Shown one piece after another: positions 1 to 12,360 of a DNA stretch of 64,000 nucleotides. Positions within the stretch are counted from its first letter, which is position 1. Every line of letters begins with the position of its first letter. The position numbers were made by a program, and so were the translations under genes. Source of the DNA: Nymphaea colorata (Eukaryota; Streptophyta; Magnoliopsida; Nymphaeales; Nymphaeaceae). Under the pieces are notes generated by a model. It did not search any database and had not been told where the DNA came from. It was given only the letters and a program-made list of their open reading frames with translations. The stretch spans positions 11,770,571-11,834,570 of the forward strand of contig NC_045151.1 in NCBI RefSeq assembly GCF_008831285.2, given 5' to 3'.

Positions 1-591
1 TTGTTGCTCGAGAAGGCAAGGTTGCGAGGAGGTGATTAAGTCGAGTTGGAATCAGCAACTTTATGGCTGTAGCATGATCAAATTGTTGAGAAAATTGGAA
101 ATCACCAGGAGAAATTTTTCGGCATGGAATAAAAACTGTTTTGGTGATATAATTGTTCGAATTTCTCTGCTCAAAAATGAGTTCAATTGCATTCAAGCCA
201 TTATTCCTAGTTGTAAGAAGAACGGGAATATGAATGGTTAATAGAAAGGGAATTGGAAGAATCTTTGCTTGAAGAAGAACTCTTCAGAAAACAACATAGT
301 AGAATGCAATGGCTAAAAGAAGGGGATAAGAATACTATATTTTTCCAGTCTATTGCGAATAACGGAAGATAGAAAAAGAAGGTGGCTGTAATGGAGGTAA
401 GAGGCACTCGGGTAGAAGGAGCTCAAGCAATCTATGATGTTGTAAAAAATTTTTTGTTGATTTTTCAGTGAAAGCAGGAAGGAACGTGATTTTAGGGAGG
501 AATTACGCACCGGTTCTCGTGTTAGTTACTCTGGTAATGAATTTTTTCCTAGCTGAGCGAGCAAGGAGGAGATAAAAAATGTATATTCCTC

Positions 592-1545
592 ATGAAAAAT
601 GAGAAAGCACCTAGGCCAGATGGATTCAACACTGATTTTTTCAAAATTTTCCGGCATATTGTGGGGGAGTAATAAAGTGCACCTTGTACTCTTACCTAAA
701 TTTCATGGCACAGTGAATATTACTGACTATTGTCCTATTGTGTTATGCAACTGCCTCTATAAAATTATAACCAAATAATGAAGGAGAGAGTCAAGCAAGT
801 CCTGATCCAAATTAATGGGAAAGAGCAGGAAGCATTTTTACCAGGCACGCTCATCCAAGATCATGTTTTGTTGGTCCACAAAGTTGTAAACAATCTGAGT
901 AATTGTAGAAGCAAAACTATTTTCTGCAAGTTGGACATTGCAAAAGCCTATGATGGTGTAAATTGGTGGTTCCTGGAAAAATTAATGAGGCAACTTGGGT
1001 TCTATGAGACTTGGGTTGCTTGGGTAATGAAATGTGTTAAAACTTCATTGTTTGCTTTAGTTTTCAATGGTTGTGAGGGAGAGTCTTTTGGTAGCTAAAG
1101 GGGCTCCGTCAAGGTGACTCATTATCTCTTCTTTTATTCCTAGGTATAAGGGAAGTCTTAGCAAGAAGGCAGGGTCTAGAAGTCAAGCATGGGCATATTA
1201 CAGTTGAAAGTTATTAAGGGAATTAATTATCTTCGTGGTATTTTCTTTGCTGATCATGTGGTTTTGTTTAGCACGGCGGATAGTAGGACCTTGAGGAGTG
1301 TGAGTATAGTTTTTGCTTAGTTTGAAATGATGGCAGGACTGAAAATTAACCAACAAAATTCAACCTTTATCCCTTTTAACTTGCATGAATCTGAAATAGT
1401 TGTAGTTCAAAGGGCTTTGGGTAGGGGGAATGGGCCATCTTCCATTGACCTATTTGGTATTTTTTTTTTATTTGATGGAGGAATGATGAAGGATTTATGC
1501 TCTCTTCTGTTCAATAAACTTGACCAGAAGATGAAAGGGTAGATT
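592..1545 (+). pseudogene. LINE reverse transcriptase fragment (broken)
   Basis: Reverse transcriptase of the LINE that opens the window; it would have copied LINE RNA at the chromosomal target. Visible blocks are PDGFN, then LPKFHGTVNITDYCPI, then a 107-codon open stretch (778-1098) with AFLPGTLIQDHVLL and KLDIAKAYDGVNW. After a frame change comes LRQGDSLS (about 1104-1127). The catalytic box that should read FADD is FADH at 1246-1257, so a metal-binding aspartate is lost. The segment MAGLKINQQNSTFIPFN (1327-1380) matches the usual thumb-side GLKIN motif. At least two frameshifts and several stops make it non-coding today. Confidence 0.85.
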
Positions 1546-2329
1546 GCTTTCATTCTCTGGGAAGTTATGCCTCATTAAATCAATGGCTGCAAGTGCCCAG
1601 AATTTCTAAATCAGTGATTGATAATATTCACAAAGCTTATAGTAGATTTTTGTGGGTAAATTTTTTTGGCAAAAGATGTTATGATGCTGTGAATTGGTTG
1701 ACTCTGTGCTTTCCTCTAGATAAGGATGGGGTAAGTTTGAAAGATCTAAATACTCTTAATAAAGCCTAGATGATATGGTTGACATTTAAGGTCAGGATAG
1801 GACATTCTCTAAGGTGTAGCATTCCTCTTGGATTTGGAAGGGGTTCATGTGGGGATGAAAGGAAGTATCACACCTGGTTGTGTGGAAAATAGCAGATAGG
1901 AAGGAGATAAATGTCTAGTCCAAAAAGTGGGGATAGGGTTTGCTGTGGTACCTCTTACAATGTCTGGATTACCCGTTAAAAGTGGACTATAATAAAAAAA
2001 TAGAAGAAAGGGTTCTCTTAAGAAATGTATGGGATGAAGGAAGATTGTGTGGTTCTTGGGTTCCTTTATCCTGGAAGAATGTTAGCTTGGGTACAATCAA
2101 GGACTCCATGGTTTGGATTGAGAAATGTACATAATCTGAGTCAAGCAGAAATTTATGATTGCATTAGAATGAGGAGTTTCTGAGATAAGAGGGGAGTTAG
2201 GTGTTGGAGAAATGAGGTGGTGGAGGCCAGTACAAAGCGCGTGCGATGCAATGAATAAATCTCTCACAACTCACTCAAACAAACCATTAAACCAAGCCTA
2301 ATCGAATCAAACCACAGGAACGGGCAAAG

Positions 2330-2470
2330 TGGATTCTGTATATTGCTGCAAAAGGCATAACTCTTACCCAAGATCGGGCAAAAATTTTTGGAGTTCCTCT
2401 TGCTAACCATTGTCCTCTTCACGAAAAAGAGGAGGAATTGATTGTTCATGTCTTCATGCAATTCTCTATA
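2330..2470 (+). pseudogene. zf-RVT domain of the first LINE, cysteines lost
   Basis: The frame containing ITLTQDRAKIFGVPLANHC, then PLHEKEEELIVHVF, matches the plant LINE zf-RVT pattern (LTQD..., C-x-x-C, E-E, H-x-F-x-x-C). The first cysteine is kept. The second is His and the last is replaced by Gln, so the zinc site is no longer intact. Confidence 0.7.
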
Positions 2471-2759
2471 GCGAGATCTTTTGGAGATTCGTTGGGGGCA
2501 AATTCAATGTAACAGTAAAATTTCAAACTTTATTTAGGTGAATTTATGGACTGGTGGTAGGGTGTAAAGTTTAAATCAAAGTGGGTAAGAAGGGGTTGAT
2601 GATTATGCTTTCCTATGGTGGTTTGTAAGTTGTGGATGCTGAGAAACAAAAGGGTTCATGATGGAGAGGAAATGCTGAAGTTCTCTTAATGAAAATCCCT
2701 ATGGGAGGATGTTAAGCATTTTATAATGAATACGAATTGCAGAATGACAAATAAACAAG

Positions 2760-3500
2760 ATATCTTGCTTTTGCTAAACTCAAAAATTCATCTTGACCCC
2801 TGGCCATCATTTGATGGTCTCGACTTGGTCATCCATTTCATTTGCAAATGGCTTGGAAATTCTCATAAGGTGGATATTGGATGAAGAAACGAAATGATGG
2901 GAGATCTTATGTTGGCGTCTGCTATGTCCCAACCAACATAAGATGGAAAACAAAAGAAGTTTTAGTTGGAATCTTGCAAAGCTTATAGTGATTTTTTGGA
3001 GTGGTGGGTGTTTCAGCAGCTCCACTTAGATGGAGAAGTTCATGGGTTAAATGTATAAAGAAGATCAATCAAACTCCTCATGGTCGTAGGGGTCCAATCC
3101 TTTTAGGTAAGAAATTTGTTTTGGCTTATTGTAATTCTGTTTTAGAGGCAGTTGAAGTTTTGCAGTGCAGAATTGATTTGCATTCTGCTATTGAATTGTC
3201 AACTCCATAAAAGGGTCAAGGATGTATATTCTTCGAACATTTTTTAATTCTTTTGTATAAATTAGGAGAGTGATCTTCCCAGCCGATTTGTACTTAAACT
3301 ACTTTTTAGAGTAACCCTAGCATATCACTAGTTTGACTTAAGCACTACCATTGCAAAGTTGAAGACCAGCCAAAAGCACAAGCTTGCCAATTGCAGTTAG
3401 CTAATTGACTTAAAGGCACAATAGCTAAGTAAATAGATAGGAATATTGGCTCAAGATCCTACACAATCACCATTGATTTATCAAAAATTGTCATTATCTT
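2760..3500. other. LINE-adjacent tail, no gene
   Basis: The position downstream of zf-RVT suggests a decayed 3' part of the LINE. I could not align an RNase H domain here. A short open stretch at 3001-3210 (+) has no recognised motif. From 3220 to 3500 the sequence is AT-rich and I see nothing in it. Confidence 0.35.
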
Positions 3501-3505
3501 CCAAC

Positions 3506-4480
3506 TCATTTAACAAAGCTCAATGGCATTACTGGCAAGAAATGAACGTGTGTATCCAAGAGGAGGGCACTTTTTGCTGCAAAATTTGTCACATGGGTAA
3601 TGATAAGGGTAGCGTATACTCCCAAAAACATTAAATAATATTCTTGTTGTTGCTCAAAAAGCATAAAATAAGACAATAAAAGCTGATTAATAAATGAATG
3701 ATAGTGAGAAAAATCTAAAAATTTAGATGACATTCTAGCATGAGCAATTAATGTTAACCTCATTTTTACCATATATCTATGTCACCCTTCAACTTTGCCA
3801 TTTTGCTCATGAGTGTGAGGACAGATAATTTCATCTTCTATTCTACATTCCATTAAGCAAGTGGTAAAGACAATATTCTTTTTTTCTAATCACTTTGCAA
3901 AGCTTTTATATGCTTCTTTGGTGGAAGTGAAATGTGTCAGTTGTTGAGTGTCATGGAATGGTTTTTTTCTGTCATTGAAAATTGTCGCAATAGGTGCATT
4001 GGTGGTAGATTTTGTTTAGCCAGGTTTTTCAAGGTTTTTAGTTGTGGTTTTCAGGGTTTTTAGCAATGAACAATAAAAAGACTATTTGACAACACTTGGC
4101 AGCTAATAGATTTCAATTTCTCTGTTTCTTGGCTTGTTTTCAGTCATTCATATGGTAAAACTTCATATTTATGCTTGAAAAAAAATAACCATGCAAATTA
4201 AAATATCTATCAATAAAAGAAACATAGTAAAAATGACAATACCAAACTGAAGCTAAAATGTTTGACTCCTAAAAATAAAAAAATTATCAAATCTAGATAT
4301 TCTGAAATATCATGAGATGATGTGTCAAATGGGAGAACAAGACTTTTACTTAGTTGACAAGCTTTATAAACAGTATGACCCTTCTCATGGTGTGTAGGTA
4401 TTCCCTGCTTGTTAATAACATGCTGAAATTTTTTTAATTATGATTGAATTAAATGATGGCACCCTGATTGAGACTTGGTA
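3506..4480 (-). mobile_element. Copia-1: integrase remnant of a Ty1/copia element
   Basis: On the minus strand the gag-pre-integrase and integrase order is readable despite stops. KACQLSKSLVLPFDTSS (about 4360-4310) is followed by GVKHFSFSLVLSF and WLFFFKHKYEVLPYE (about 4230-4150). Next comes CPHTHEQNGKVEG, the copia counterpart of CPHTPQQNGVAER (about 3825-3785). Last are MRLTLIAHARMSSKFLDF and MFLGVYAT (to about 3600). The element once supplied DNA integration. Protease, reverse transcriptase and LTRs are not recognisable next to it. Its minus orientation is opposite to both flanking LINEs, so it is a separate insertion. Confidence 0.75.
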
Positions 4481-4499
4481 TGTTCACTAACCAACATCA

Positions 4500-7400
4500 T
4501 AGCTCCACTAAATTTCCTTTCATTATTTGCCACAGTTGGTGGTGGTGAATGACATTCCTTAACATACTTAATGTTTTATAAATCTTCCATATCATTGCTT
4601 TCTACTTATCCACTGTTGTTTCCCATATGTGTTTTAATGTCATCCATCCCCTTGAAAATACCTACGCCTCCATTTTCCCTCCCCACATACATACATGAAT
4701 TTTATGCTATCATTCTCCTTTTCATTTTGAGCTTACTATTAGTGGCCCCAAGACTCATCATTAACCTTTCCTCTTTCCTCTCACATTTAAACCTCCGTAC
4801 CCTCTCCACCTACTTACCTTCACAATGCTTATCATTCTCTCATCTTGCTTTCTTGTTATCTTCATATTGTCACTCTCGTCTCCTATCCTCCTTAAGCCCT
4901 CTTTATTTATGGTTTTCACCATCTTCTTGAAGTTATAGCTTTTTACCTCTCTTATTGCTCTTGTATATTCCAGAGCTCACTTCAAATCTTATCAACTGAC
5001 GACTTGAAAACTTATGTGTGGTTATGCCACTTAACAACATCCTCCAAGTACTCTCTTCCCTTCCTACCTCTTCTTGTAGGGCTAGACATTTGGTACACAT
5101 CTTTTCTCCTCCTAGCGAATCCTCAAAAATGCCTCTAATTTAGAAGTCAAGCTCCTTTAACACAGTTCTCTTTATTGCTAACTAGTCAATCACAATCATT
5201 AGTTCATTACCACATCTTTATAACTTCAATTTAAGGTTGATTATGTGTTTATTACTTTCATCAATCATCTCTAGAAGAAGATAAACGTTGCCTTCATGTT
5301 GGCATACAAAGTTAATAGTTGTATATTTATTCTTTCGATCTACTTAGTCTCTGCTCTCACCCTTTGTATTGGTACCTTAATTCTCATGGTTAGAGCGCAT
5401 AAATCCTTTAATCAACTTCCCTTTACTTTTCACTACTACCTATGACGTTTTTGCTTATCTAAAGAGGGCACATTTGTTAGATCTTCTACCAAACTTCTCC
5501 ATTAAAGTCTTTGCTTGTCTCGTAGGAGACCTTAATGCACTTTACTAAAGTGACTTTTCCTTATGTTCATTTGGAGGGTTAAGATTTTATAGATCTGCAA
5601 TAATTTTACCACATTCATCTGATTGATGACTAATTTGTGTTGTCCAAAAATTGCATACCTATATCTTACGTTTGTTTGTGCATTTTTTTTCCTATTTATC
5701 AAGCTTTATAAGGGACCCTTCAATTCACTCAGTTATCTTTGGTTGTACGAGCTTTGAACACATTCATTTTTTCACAGCTTGGTCATAGTTATGTTTCAAC
5801 TTGAGTCTTTCACCTTGACCATTGTTGCTTTCAATATGTTCTCTCCCATGCACATGGTTTAACTTAGAGCATGAGTTTGACTAAAGAACTTATTGCCTTT
5901 TCAAAAAACTTCACTTCATTAAGTGACTTTCATACCAAGTGTAAGAAGGCCAATTCTAACTTCTGTCATATTCAAGCTTGAGGGAGTTAACTCTTGCTTC
6001 TATAGTCTTTATGAATATCATTGTGATTATTGATACTATTTTCCTTATCAATGCTTGTCCAACCATACTCAACATGTTGATCATCCCCTTGGACGTTAGA
6101 TGTCAAACACTCCATCCCATAGCTTTGTCTAGATTACCTTCCATGACATTTGCTGCCACTTTTGTGGTTTTGTTTCTAGCTAAAGTTTTCTGTTAGGAAG
6201 GCTTTTATGATAATATCTTAAATAAGTTGTCCCACCCTAATTTTCCATACATTTTTTAGATTCTCACTTATGTTTTAAAATTTTTTGTATCATGCACTAC
6301 AAAATCCAAAAGCCTCACACTATCTTGGTATTGGAAAGTGTTGTAGCCTATAGTAGTGCTCATATTAGTTTTATTTCAATTGGGAATCTAATAAGGATAA
6401 AGAATTAACCAAGGTGGTTTTAAAATGATGATCCACAAAGGAAATGTCTTCATTAGGATGATGAAATGCTTAACGCAAATGGGTTGGAGTATAGATCAAC
6501 CTAGGACAAGCCAAAAAATTGGGGTAACAGAGAGGATGACATGGAATAGAGAATGAAGGGGTTTCAGTGGCTCAACAAAAGGAATGAATATGAAATCTGA
6601 ACAAAGAAGTTTGTGGTCATCGAAAATGATGATGAAGTGATAATGAAAATTTTCAAGTTGCTATAGTTGTTGAAGTTAGAAGGTTAATCAGGAGTTTGAG
6701 GATTACTAAAAGTTCTCTTTGTCGGACATCATAGAAAATGTTGGAGTTATTAAAAACTTGCAAGAGTAGTCATTAATTGTCAAGGATAATTGTAATTGTT
6801 TAGAATTTTCTAAAAATAATTTTCATGGATTACAAAAGATTCACAAATGATTCTACTGATATGTTTCTAGGACTCTTGATAGGCATCAGCATGACAATTA
6901 GCCATGATCAATTATTCACCCATAGTTGATTGGTTATGACTAGTTGATCTTCCCACTCGACTATGCCTTTTTTGTCACTGCTAAAGGTGCAACTTCATTG
7001 TGCTGCCAAGGCATACTTGTCTTCAATGATATTGAGGACATGTAACCTTCAGCCATGGGTGCCTTTGGCATGGTGGTGCCAAGACACCGTTAGCCTTGCC
7101 TGTGCCTCTCAACAAGCCTATGGCCAGACACATGGTTGACTTCAAACAAGGACTATCCTATGTCATATGCCCTTGTACTTGTTAGCCTCATTTTTGGCAT
7201 TACTGATAATGACCTTCAACTACTATCAAGGTATAGTAGCTCTCAACATCATCAGGTAGTGGTTAACCTGTGTCTTGCTGAGGGAGCTTGCTCATGCTAT
7301 CAACACTACAAAAGCCATAATCCTTGGTCCACCATGCAACATGGTGACCTAAATGGCTTACTTATGTGGCCAGCTATAGAGAGTTCCTTTATATAGATTA

Positions 7401-7560
7401 TATTGGTGTTGTCCCAACTAGATAGAGTAATGCTAAAAAACACTTGCTCTACCATAAATGATAAATACCATCCAAACAAGTGGCCTAAATCACCTTAGGT
7501 TGGACCCTTTGCCCTTGCCCTTACCCTTACCTAGGACAACCCTAAGTTCAGCCTATTGGC
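4500..7560. other. Unassigned, pyrimidine-rich plus strand, no gene recognised
   Basis: A 119-codon open stretch at 4571-4930 (+) is almost all Leu, Ser, Pro and Thr, and reflects strongly pyrimidine-rich DNA (CT runs) rather than a recognisable protein. The minus strand of 4600-5600 reads as Lys/Glu-rich fragments with many stops, as expected from the same bias, and could be an eroded retrotransposon gag. Nothing in 5600-7560 could be assigned. The CCCTT-type repeats at 7507-7533 are short and are not the plant telomere repeat. Confidence 0.3.
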
Positions 7561-7778
7561 TTAATAATGTCCAAAGATGCATGTATTGGTTGGATACCTT
7601 CACTTGTTTCATATTGTAGTCTAGCTTCTTCCTTCTTTTATGTTATATCTAGACCTTTTCCTTTTTGTTGTTTTGATAGTTCTTTTATTTGGATAACCCA
7701 CATGAATGTTCTTTATTCCTTTTATATATTCTGGTCTCATTACTCATTTCATATCATTGCTTACAAGTCAGTAGTCAC

Positions 7779-7826
7779 CTCTCTCTCTCACACACACACA
7801 CACTCTCTCTCTCACACGCACACACA
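7779..7826. repeat. Compound (CT)n(CA)n microsatellite
   Basis: Alternating CTCTCT and CACACA blocks occur twice in a row here, with one CACGCA interruption. It creates a Ser/His/Thr open stretch that is not a gene. Confidence 0.95.
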
Positions 7827-8279
7827 TTCCTATTATTGCTGCATAGGGTTTCTTAGGAAGGGAGGCAGAGCCTTTCATATCCTTTGCATATTTGGACCAA
7901 GGCTTCATCTAGTGCTAAAGTTGGATCTCAGATGGAGCTGGGGACAAAGTCCCAAGATGGGAAGAAGTCATGAGAAAGATAGTTTTGGGGCCGCAATATG
8001 TAGCAATAAGATAGGGTTATGATGATTGGTGTCATAGAAGAAAATGGGCACACCAAGGTCATGGTCGTGGAAGCAACATTGTCCCATTTTGATGAACTAT
8101 CATCAAGTGTCTAGTGGGGACAAATGTTCATGTTAACTATAACACCATTTTTCAAGAATTAGTTGTTCAATGAAGTGGGTTGGTAACTCTCATATTCACA
8201 ATACTTGGGAAGGGTGACTTCCTAGTTTGCCTTTAATCAAAAGTGGATCTTAACATCATCTTGAAAAAGCAATATGGAT

Positions 8280-8902
8280 GGTGTTTGGGAAGTACCTAGT
8301 CACACAATGATGGCTCCTCTGCTTGGAATTAGAGATGAAACCCCTCATTTGATGGCCTTTGGGATTCATGTCCAAAGGCTTTCTTATAAAGTTTTAGAAT
8401 CTTAACATATTCAAGAACATGACAGAAGGATTCAAGGGATCATTTATCGAAGTTGACCACCACACTATCTCTTTGCTTAGGAATAGCTTTGCTTGAACAT
8501 AAATTAGAATTCATGTGGAAGCAGTTTTACCTAAATAAATGAATGTTTCTTTCAAGCTTGATAAGTCTTCGCTTTCTAAGCTTGCTTATGAAGGTGGAAG
8601 TTTTGTTGTAGATGCATGGTGAACTTAAGAAAAATGACCAAATGGTTGTCCTGTGGTTCCAACAAGTACTTCGTCACCAAGGAGTGACACCGTTAGAGAA
8701 AGTAGCAAAAACCCCAAATCTCTTCGATGCCTCCAAATTAGATCAGAACAAGAAAGTGGATACCCAAAATAGATTTAGTCTACTCCCGAAGGTGTCAACC
8801 ATAGAACAAACAAAGGCAGTAAAAGAGTCTGCTTCAGTGAATGGAAACTTTAAACTAAGTGAGGAGTGTATTGATATCAAACTTTTGAATACTTTCCTAT
8901 GA
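8280..8902 (+). pseudogene. Probable LINE ORF1 (DUF4283-like) remnant
   Basis: One frame reads FIEVDHHTISLLRNSFA and then IRIHVEAVLPK. This resembles the plant LINE ORF1 segment written roughly as G-K-x-(L/I)-x-(I/V)-D-x-x-T...R-x-x-(F/Y)-A-R-(I/V)-x-V-E-x-D-L. The 96-codon open stretch at 8612-8902 contains VDTQNRFSLLP, like the NRF-x-x-L motif near the end of many such ORF1 proteins. No intact CCHC knuckle is seen. ORF1 would bind LINE RNA. The call rests on short motifs and on position upstream of the reverse transcriptase. Confidence 0.45.
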
Positions 8903-10199
8903 GAATGACATGATCAGAAGTTTTTTTTAGAAGTTGACCTCCCGCCCATTTTTACAATTTGCTATTACTTGACTACTGGGATTCGGCTAGTAGATGGAGG
9001 CACAAGAAACTGATCACATTGAGGAGACCTTATTACTTATATAGGGATGAGTAGAAGAAAAGAATACCGAAGAACTCTTAAAAAAATTAGTAACCAACAA
9101 CAACTAGATATAAGTGAGGAGAAAGGAAACAAAAGGAAGAGACCTTACAAATGTTTAGACTCTAAAAGGTGCCTTGCAACCTGATTGTTTGGAGGAGCAA
9201 TAGCACATGGTGACCACCATCGAGTCTGATTCTATAAAACAAGACCCTTGTGATTTATTGTCTGAAACATAAGGGCCTAGCGAGGCAAGCCACAAAGAAT
9301 GCCATGACTTCTCTCATCTCCAAGAACAAGCCGATAGTGTAGTACCTCTTTAATATCTGCTTGATGATAATTGTGTCGCTGGTTGCATTTACAGCCTTAG
9401 ACATTTCATTGGTGTATCTAATGTTACCCAAGCAAATGGTAGGATTAGAACTATTGAAGCTTGGGACCCCTCTCATGTTGTTGTTCATCCATTACACACG
9501 AACAAGTTTTGAGTGCTAACTCAATGCACCAATAGAAGGACAAGGGAGCAATTGACAACTGGTGGCATGTACTTCCTACTTGATCCTCTACTTAGGCAAG
9601 AAGTTGTTTAGCAACTTAGCCACATTTTCCTCTCTATCTAGATTCCCTTGGTGATATTGAGGGATTATCACTTGATTCTTGAGCCATCTAACAAAACTAA
9701 TGAGACCCTTAATTTGCATTTGTATTGTAGCTTTTACATTTCATGCAAAATAGTGGGTTGATGGTGGTGGAGGATCCCAATCACTTCATGTGAAGTAACA
9801 ACAGGAAAATGGGGGCCCAAATCTAGTGCCATTTGAGTTGGTGCTTCATCAATGTTGACTACAAGCCTAGATGGGAAAATGAAACCTTCCTAAGGTACTT
9901 CCTTGCTCCTATTCTAACCACTTACTATTCTTGTTTAATGTTCATTTTCAACAAAGGCAATTGCAAGGCTTGTTGATGTTTTGATATTCTAATATTCAGC
10001 CAACAGGCCAAAATGTAGATAGATATGTGCTATGCGTAGATTGTATCATGTGGAGGATGCCCCCTTATTCAATTTATAGACCCTTTGGAACATACCCATT
10101 ATGGCCTTATGAGGTGGGTCTAAAAGCATTGGTAGATTGCATAATATAATTAAGATATATTATGACTCTATGGTTAGTGCTAGATGTAACTTAGAATGA

Positions 10200-11640
10200 G
10201 ATGGAACGATGGATGTCTTATGCAAATTTCAGAGTTAATATTCTGAAACAAGAATTGGATGATACCTTGGGAGAAGAAGCAAGCGAGTGGAGAGAGAAGT
10301 CTCACACCAAATGGTTATAGGATGGCAACCAAAACTTATTCCAAGCAATGATCAGAGGTTGTTGTGCAAGAAATTATATTTATGGGATTGAAACGGCCTC
10401 AAGGATGAACAAAAGATTAGAATACAATCAAGTGGGTGTGTGAACATTTTATTAGAGAGGTGCTTGCAACTAAACATGGGAGATGTACTATTCTAGAGGG
10501 TGCAAATAAGGTCTTGAAATTCACAACAAAACATACCTCTATTGAGAAGGTCAAGTAGATAGTCTTCTCTTCATAGTGTCCTAGGTCTAAATAGTTTTCT
10601 TGTGGTCTTTTGTCAATTGCATTTGGGGGGGGGGGGGGGGGGTAGATGTGAGACTTGAGGGGGGTCATTAATAGTTTTCTCAAAAATGAGAATATTAGTC
10701 AAGAAGGTAAATTGATCCCATGTAGTGTTGATATCGAAGAAGACTGTGCACGTAGAGTGCAGGGTTTTAGATCGATATTTCTCTACAACTCATTATATAA
10801 GTTCATTTCTGAAATGATAATAATGTGCATAGAACTTATTCTAGCTCGGCTAACAGATGCTTAACAGCCTGCTTTCTTGCCGGGAAGGGTGATGTGTGCT
10901 AACATTACACTTACTTCGCATAGCTCCATCCCTGCATGATGTCTAAAGATTGAGTGGTTGTTTCATGAAATTCCTTAAATGAACTGAGCTTTGAAGAAGA
11001 GTGAACTATTGGATCCTCACATATGACTCATTGACTTTACTATGGTTTTGGTTAACAACTAGGCAAGGAAATTCTTTGATTTTAAGTAGAGCCTCCAACA
11101 AGGAAAACCTTTATCCTCTTAGTTATTCATTATAGTGATGAAGATGTCCACAAGATACATGAAATCCAAGGTGGACAAGCAAATAAACCTACCTTACATC
11201 CCATACCTAGGGACATGCCTAGCCTTGACCACTTATGTTGATGATTCTTTAATCTTGGCCAAGTTTACAAATAAAACAATAAATAAAATCCAAGAATATT
11301 GGAGCAACCATCTGGGCTTATTACAAATGTTGAAACATCAAGCATTATACCTTCCAATTTGGAAGCCAGACACATGAAATTGTTACAAAGAGAACCTGAA
11401 TGGTAGTGTCAAGATATTCTCATAACTTGTTTTAAGCTTTCCTTTCCTCGGAAAATTTAAATATCAATATTTGCAAGTTTCACATTTACAAGGTTGGCAA
11501 TAGATTGGCAAATTGGAAAACAAAACACTTGTCATATATGGGTAGGTCACGTCTTTTGAAGTATGTGACTAGTCACATCATAATTTTTGGAGCTCCAAAT
11601 TTTTTGTTACCTTGTTTAGTGAGTGGTAATTGAAAACATT
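10200..11640 (+). pseudogene. LINE reverse transcriptase fragment of the second LINE
   Basis: Readable blocks are FRSIFLYNSLYKFISEMI and QPAFLPGRVMCANITLT (about 10770-10910). They are followed by a damaged LQQGKPLS region with LFIIVMKM (about 11090-11150). Then comes the catalytic box YVDD at 11234-11245 with DSLILAKFTNKTINKIQEYW. After a further shift the thumb segment NRLANWKTKHLSYMGRSRLL is visible (about 11500-11560). The catalytic aspartates are kept, but stops and frameshifts between blocks make the gene non-functional. A G18 homopolymer lies inside this region at 10625-10642. Confidence 0.8.
10625..10642. repeat. G18 homopolymer
   Basis: An uninterrupted run of 18 G on the plus strand. 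Runs this long are rare in plant DNA and prone to sequencing length error. Confidence 0.95.
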
Positions 11641-12279
11641 GTATGACAAACTTCATTTGACAAGGGACATGAGAGAATAGAAGATCCCATTAGAATTAGG
11701 GTGGAGTTGGTGTACCTGGCTTCCAAGTAGTTAACCTAGCCAAAATTACTAAGTTGGCACTACTGGTTAATGAATATACCAAACTATGGGCAGAATTCAT
11801 TTTCAGAAAGTACGTCAAATGAAGTAGATCTTTTTGTCTAGTGCTCACACAAAGGATTATGGTTGTGAAGGGTTGGAGTACAAATACATAAAAACACAAG
11901 GAGGACCATGGGGGATGGAAAGATGAGCTTTGTCGTACTCAAATTGGTTGGGCAACCAACATTTTTATGAAAAAAGAATACATGTTTGTTGCAGATAACA
12001 TGCAATTCATGGTTACAGATAACTTAGATTCAGACCTAATCCTTAAAACCAGAATTTCTATTGTTGCTGAATAAATTAAGTGTGGAAATATTCATGATCT
12101 TTAGAGGCCTAGACATGCTCACCTATAGGAATATCTCACTTCATAAGATCCACACGCATGAAAATTGGGACAACATGGTTTGGTATCACAAAGTCAATGG
12201 ATAAGCATAGTTCTTTCTCTATATTGCTTGTAAATGGCTCTTGCCCACCCAAGAACAATGAGAGTAGAGTTGTTTACAG

Positions 12280-12360
12280 CCAAAAAATCACTGTTATATT
12301 TGTAAAATGGCAGCAAAAAACCACAAACCATATGTTTTTCAAATGTACATTAGCCAAGAA
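12280..12360 (+). pseudogene. zf-RVT domain of the second LINE, split by a frameshift
   Basis: CYIC is encoded at 12292-12303, but its partner HMFFKC (12329-12346) lies in a different frame. A frameshift therefore falls inside the zinc finger. Spacing and order fit C-x-x-C...H-x-F-x-x-C. Confidence 0.7.

Larger units (their letters stand above)
1..2760 (+). mobile_element. Decayed L1-type LINE, 5'-truncated by the window edge
   Basis: Reading across several frames gives the order expected of a plant L1-like LINE ORF2. A linker with a SAWNKNCFGDI-like motif lies near 115-150. WLKEGDKNTIFF follows at about 310-350, and a KAPRPDGFN motif near 605. The reverse transcriptase core runs from about 690 to 1545, and a zf-RVT zinc-binding domain lies at 2330-2470. 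A WMLRNKRVHDG-like stretch, typical of the segment after zf-RVT, is near 2630. The endonuclease would lie upstream of the window. Many stops and frameshifts separate the pieces, so the element is dead. The block at 2220-2330 interrupts the reading and may be a small secondary insertion. Confidence 0.85.

Noticed and set aside
4571-4930. 119-codon Leu/Ser/Pro-rich open stretch
   Set aside because: Its composition follows from pyrimidine-rich DNA; there is no domain, and the surroundings are non-genic.
7507-7533. CCCTTGCCCTTACCCTTACC, telomere-like
   Set aside because: The plant telomere repeat is CCCTAAA; this is a short degenerate run.
7895-7915. Sequence resembling mature miR166 (GGACCAAGGCTTCAT)
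   Set aside because: It has an extra base within the core and no complementary arm nearby to form a precursor hairpin.
7567-8022. 151-codon open stretch with Ser-His-Thr repeats
   Set aside because: Runs through a CT/CA microsatellite; no recognisable domain or start context.
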